From assembly GCA_028671895.1 (NCBI GenBank), contig JAPMAC010000231.1, positions 14,658,001 through 14,722,000 on the forward strand: DNA of 64,000 bases, read 5' to 3'. Position 1 is the first letter of the stretch; each line of letters opens with the position of its first letter. The stretch comes from Oenanthe sinensis. Lineage: Eukaryota > Streptophyta > Magnoliopsida > Apiales > Apiaceae. Positions 61,601-64,000 of the stretch are shown piece by piece. The position numbers and the translations under genes are program-made. Below the pieces are notes generated by a model, which had not been told where the DNA came from, ran no database searches, and saw nothing but the letters and a program-made list of their open reading frames with translations.

Positions 61601-63590
61601 CTTCTGTTAAAAAGCTTCTTTTTCTCCCTACGTTTTTGTAAACACAAAAGGCCTGATTGAAGTACTATTTGGAATACGATGATGCTAACTTAATCTTCTG
61701 AATTAATATTTTTAAACTACCCTACTTTCCCAAATCTGTTCTCCTGGTTTATACAAAGTTCTACTGATAAGCTACAAGTCACAATTTATAATAGCTTACT
61801 TAGCATATGTTGTAGAATAGATAAAGTGTCACTATAATGTCAGAAACACGATGCTCGACAAAGCCAGCTTACCTTCTTGATCCAGAGCAACACTCCTAAG
61901 GGAAAATGCCAACTGAAAACACCGTGCAAGAGCCTTATGACTGGATTGCTGTGTTGAACAAGAGCAATTATTACAAAGTGAATGGAACAATTTCATGTTT
62001 GGAAAATGCACAGCATCAAACAAAAAGATGCTGCAATAAGAACTAAAAACATTATGATAATGTTGAAGGACCCGGAAAGCTTTTCGGTATAACATTCAAA
62101 TCAATAATATTATAACGATTGAACAAAATATAGTAATTTAACAAAGAAAAGCATAACTTGCACTAATAAATAAATAAAATAAAGAACAATGCCAAATATT
62201 TTTTTAAATAATGGAAAAACACCATAATTACTAATTACTATTCTTAAAAGTTATATCAGTGCAAATTCTGTAGAGAGAAAATGAAGGAAAAAACATGCAA
62301 GGCATATGAAATTCTTCATTTAAGAAATAGGCAGATGTATGAGCCTTGTCAAATAAGGAATGTTAATTTATGTGCGGCATGATGCTTATCACTCAATCTA
62401 CACATACGTGAATAAAACAATAACCAAAATCTGAAACCAACATATATACTCACATTTGTGCATGTACACATACACATGGACGGAGAAGACAAACAGAGAG
62501 AGAGCCATACACATATAGACGTGTGTGTCTCTCTCTGTATATATATACAGAGAGAGAGAGAGAGGGAGAATTATACAACCCCCCCCCCTTCTACCACGTT
62601 CACATCATAATAGATGTGTTCACAAACACACAGGGAGGTAGTGAATGATATTTGAGTGGAGTATGAAAAATGAAAAGGTATACAGTATTAGAATCTCATA
62701 ATAATTTACCACGGAACAGCAGTAGCAAAATAACAGTAGATGGTGTACAGCGCAGAGCACTCACCTTCGACAGCGTAAATAACAATGCAAGATGATATGT
62801 ATGTGCCATTGCCTCAAAATTTATGGGGGTATTATCAAAAGATGTTGCCTGAACCCAGATCGAGGAGAGTAGAAGACTCACTTGGTGACTACTCAAACGA
62901 AGGCATGTCAAATCCTGAAAGGAAACATAAATTAAGGCATGAGACTGTCCAAATCACAAACTAGAAATATACTTACGGATAATTAAAACAGTATCTAATT
63001 TTTTTTTTCTCATACATTGTTACCGTCACTCAAAATATGCTTAAGGCTGTATGCTTGGCCAAGCAATGGGTTTTCCTTTTGCTGATCTAGATGCCTACCA
63101 ACAACTTCACTATCTTCCATTGTCGCTGCTACAAGTCCAGAATTTGTTTTTCTTGCATCCTGAGAAGAAAGACATTCTATGCTCCTCACTGGTAGAGGGC
63201 CAAGAGGGTCTTCTGAAGGGGGTCCACCATGGACTGACCAAGGATAAGCAAGAGATGGTACTAAGACTATGGAGAAAACATGGTGTGCCCCGACGCGTGT
63301 TTCATGATCTGGATGAGCCATTGCTAAGAGCAAATGGTGAAAGAGGGCATCGGGAAAGGCCTGAAGCAGAAGAAACAGCAACATTAGGAATTACCTTAAC
63401 TAATCACTCAATTAGCTCAAAGCAAAGGTGTTGTAAATACCTTCTTGTAATATGATACATTAGGAATAGAAGATATAATTTGTGCAGTCCGATAAACAAC
63501 ATAAACTGTGGTCCTAGCTAATACTCCAGTCACCGGAATGTTCTCTAGTACCACAGCCATCATATCAAGAATTGGTCCCACATCCCCGAC
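54697..63590 (-). CDS. SRL2: EFR3-like protein (EFOP / SEMI-ROLLED LEAF 2 family), 3' ten exons
   Basis: Ten exons on the minus strand give 555 codons plus stop, with all junctions GT/AG and in phase. They are 63441-63590, 63016-63360, 62765-62914, 61873-61948, 61305-61432, 60959-61156, 57466-57606, 57255-57380, 56847-57050 and 54697-54849. The upstream exons lie beyond the right edge. Family members are about 1000 residues, so about the C-terminal 55 percent is here. Plant EFR3 proteins are helical-repeat scaffolds that tether the PI4K-alpha1 complex (with NPG and HYCCIN-type partners) to the plasma membrane. In rice, loss of SRL2 alters leaf rolling. Recognition rests on stretches such as HPDHETRVGAHHVFS, MQPSRRRSLFNLALYML, DILSVNQLLES and the C-terminal SSPYDKFLKAAGC. 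No stop interrupts the exons. The exact paralogue is uncertain. Confidence 0.92.
54850..55288. other. SRL2: Last intron, left part
   Basis: Unremarkable intron sequence lies between the last exon and the Harbinger-like insertion. No coding or RNA gene was recognised. Confidence 0.6.
55650..56330 (+). pseudogene. Ty3-type LTR end, primer site and gag fragment
   Basis: CTGGGACCTAACA is followed by TTGGTATCAAGAGC (55679-55692), a tRNA-Met primer-binding site with one inserted A. Downstream, 56110-56290 resembles Ty3 retrotransposon_gag (REYQRMFEKLGN, ELFETFMVG, QIIDGIQM). Stops interrupt it. The order LTR end, primer site, gag shows that a plus-strand element inserted here and was later cut down. 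Confidence 0.55.
56328..56519. mobile_element. MITE with AATG(C/T)TAGG ends
   Basis: The left end AATGCTAGGCAACCCAAATT and the right end, whose complement reads AATGTTAGGGACCAAAAAAA, form an inverted repeat that continues into TTCCCAAA(A)TG(C/A)C(A/G)TG. The length is about 190 bp. The superfamily was not determined and no clear target duplication was seen. Confidence 0.55.
56847..57050 (-). CDS. SRL2: SRL2-like exon, 68 codons
   Basis: It starts VLETARHVASFPISSTPIPY and contains CEALVTGKQQKMSALQSFK, one of the most conserved stretches of the family. It ends TPLANG with donor gtgaga. Confidence 0.92.
57255..57380 (-). CDS. SRL2: SRL2-like exon, 42 codons
   Basis: It reads AMPSALADVEVFPDLNGSSS and ends DILSVNQLLES. 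The acceptor is tctgccag and the donor gtaagt. Confidence 0.9.
57466..57606 (-). CDS. SRL2: SRL2-like exon, 47 codons
   Basis: It starts EELSIIKEQLLEGFSPDDAY and ends RMEFQAFDE, with the typical PLFMETP stretch. The acceptor is cttcacag and the donor gtaaca. Confidence 0.9.
57607..57854. other. SRL2: Large intron, left end
   Basis: AT-rich intron sequence next to the exon at 57466. Nothing else was recognised. Confidence 0.5.
57855..58080. mobile_element. Stowaway-type MITE in the large intron
   Basis: The left end CTCCCTCTATCCCCTTTA and the right end (complement CTCTCTCTGTCTCTTTATAG) match the Stowaway terminal pattern. TA follows on the right, while the left flank has CA, a degraded TA. 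An inner inverted pair AACTTTTG / CAAAAGT supports the hairpin. Confidence 0.7.
58309..59984. mobile_element. Inverted-repeat-flanked AT-rich element, about 1.7 kb
   Basis: 58340-58440 (TGTTTCTCTGTCATCGGATG, then CTTTTAAGCTTACCG) recurs in inverted form at 59860-59940 (CATCCGATGGGATGGGAG, then CGGCAAGCTTAAAAATTAAG). The interior is very AT-rich, contains a (TA)n tract at 58625-58669 and has no coding block. Long terminal inverted repeats without a transposase suggest a non-autonomous DNA transposon. The exact ends and target duplication are not resolved. Confidence 0.5.
58625..58669. repeat. (TA)n microsatellite
   Basis: About 22 uninterrupted TA dinucleotides lie inside the AT-rich element. 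Confidence 0.95.
60161..60540. mobile_element. Small inverted-repeat element with GCCTAGGCG core
   Basis: The left end ATAGTCGTCACAGCATAAAGG and the right end (complement ATAGTTGTCAAGGCG) pair as short terminal inverted repeats. Next to them are CCGCCTAGGCGC and CCTAGGCGTCACC. The length is 380 bp with no coding. The superfamily is undetermined. Confidence 0.45.
60959..61156 (-). CDS. SRL2: SRL2-like exon, 66 codons
   Basis: It reads ADPYLELVEDITLRAV at the start and HFTSCKELSE at the end. The acceptor is ttgatag and the donor gtaata. It is followed by the largest intron in the window (3352 bp). Confidence 0.9.
61305..61432 (-). CDS. SRL2: SRL2-like exon, 128 bp
   Basis: It completes the split Gly codon and reads AMQPSRRRSLFNLALYMLIV onward to SSLTSET. 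The donor is gtaagt and the acceptor ttctgaag. Confidence 0.9.
61433..61872. other. SRL2: SRL2-like intron, 440 bp
   Basis: Ordinary AT-rich intron. No repeat or RNA gene was recognised. Confidence 0.6.
61873..61948 (-). CDS. SRL2: SRL2-like exon, 76 bp
   Basis: It reads QSSHKALARCFQLAFSLRSV then ALDQE, ending in phase 1. The acceptor aacacag was preferred to a nearer ag because it restores the frame. The donor is gtaagc. Confidence 0.88.
61949..62764. other. SRL2: SRL2-like intron, 816 bp, with microsatellites
   Basis: It contains a TC/TA/GA microsatellite cluster at about 62523-62566 and a C-run at 62579-62588. Nothing else was recognised. Confidence 0.6.
62765..62914 (-). CDS. SRL2: SRL2-like exon, 50 codons
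   Basis: It contains LRLSSHQVSLLLSSIWVQAT and ends ALLFTLSK. The acceptor is tttcag and the donor gtgagt. Confidence 0.9.
63016..63360 (-). CDS. SRL2: SRL2-like exon, 115 codons
   Basis: It begins AFPDALFHHLLLAMAHPDHE and ends KHILSDGNN. The donor gtatgag was chosen over an upstream gtaaca because only it keeps phase with the next exon. The middle (PPSEDPLGPLPVRSIECLSS) is a low-complexity loop. Confidence 0.88.
63441..63590 (-). CDS. SRL2: SRL2-like exon (first in window), 50 codons
   Basis: It reads from VGDVGPILDMMAVVLENIP to SIPNVSYYKK. The acceptor is ttggcag and the donor gtattta. It starts and ends in phase 0. Confidence 0.88.
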
Positions 63591-64000
63591 CTGCCAATTA
63601 AAAGTAGATTATTGTACAACGAGCTACTAGTGAGAACGTGAAAACATAACACCTCAACGATATGGCATAGATACTACTCCAAGCATATAATTGTAAGAAT
63701 TTGAGAACCCTCGTAACTGTAAGAATGAAGGCGATGGAGATGTCAAGTGCTGTAAATGCACATTTATGACCTTTGTAGAAAATCTGCCTACACTGTTATT
63801 ACAAAGTTTAAACATGGCTCAATTAATCGAATGAAATGCCTGTGACAACCATGCTATCACGGTGCCAAGTAGAGCCTTGACGCTCAATTAGTCATAAGAA
63901 GTCGACAAGTCACCCGTATACATATTTTTACTAGATTTAATATAATATTACTAAACACATGAATTCATAACTAAATCAAAAGTAATAGAATACTTGGTTC
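63591..64000. other. SRL2: SRL2-like intron running off the window
   Basis: No minus-strand block resembling the preceding EFR3 exon was found, so the intron extends beyond the edge. Confidence 0.55.

Noticed and set aside
63051..63455. Plus-strand 134-codon open frame
   Set aside because: It is antisense to the 115-codon SRL2-like exon, whose minus-strand translation matches the EFR3 family.

Overview
The window looks like a repeat-rich nuclear segment of a eudicot plant. It combines one intron-rich host gene with a nest of LTR retrotransposons, MITEs and plant-specific transposon-associated domains (Transposase_28 and a plant mobile domain). Base composition is AT-rich and the host gene has canonical plant GT/AG introns. 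The species cannot be fixed from sequence alone. A large-genome asterid is a guess.

Positions 1-22244 hold decayed transposons. These are a minus-strand Transposase_28 pseudogene, a Ty3-type LTR scrap, a Copia pol remnant whose last part is locally inverted, a 5'-truncated Angela/BARE-like Copia element with its 3' LTR, and a 5'-truncated SIRE-like Copia element. The SIRE-like element has gag-end, pol, a third open reading frame and a 3' LTR. Its third frame contains five 621-bp tandem units, and a short ATCAAC(G/T)GATAA / ATCCATCGATGGATA motif family recurs in its spacer, coding region and LTR.

Positions 22245-45235 are one older minus-strand sequence split by two young insertions. The first (22416-31454, TSD TCAGG) is an apparently complete Angela/BARE-like Copia element with no LTR difference found by eye and a 1319-codon open polyprotein. 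The second (31689-44197, TSD GGGTA) is a 12.5-kb element with nearly identical LTRs (4 differences seen in 1739 bp) but a ruined pol, so it was probably mobilised in trans. Positions 45236-51770 carry further deleted relatives of this second family.

Positions 51775-54640 hold a plant-mobile-domain pseudogene and a tandem repeat of about 280 bp. From 54697 to the right edge lies the 3' half of a host gene on the minus strand: ten exons of an EFR3-like armadillo-repeat protein (EFOP / SEMI-ROLLED LEAF 2 family). Its 5' exons lie beyond the window. The family anchors phosphatidylinositol 4-kinase alpha to the plasma membrane. Its introns carry Stowaway, Harbinger-like and other inverted-repeat elements and a Ty3 gag scrap, but every exon seen is open and in phase.
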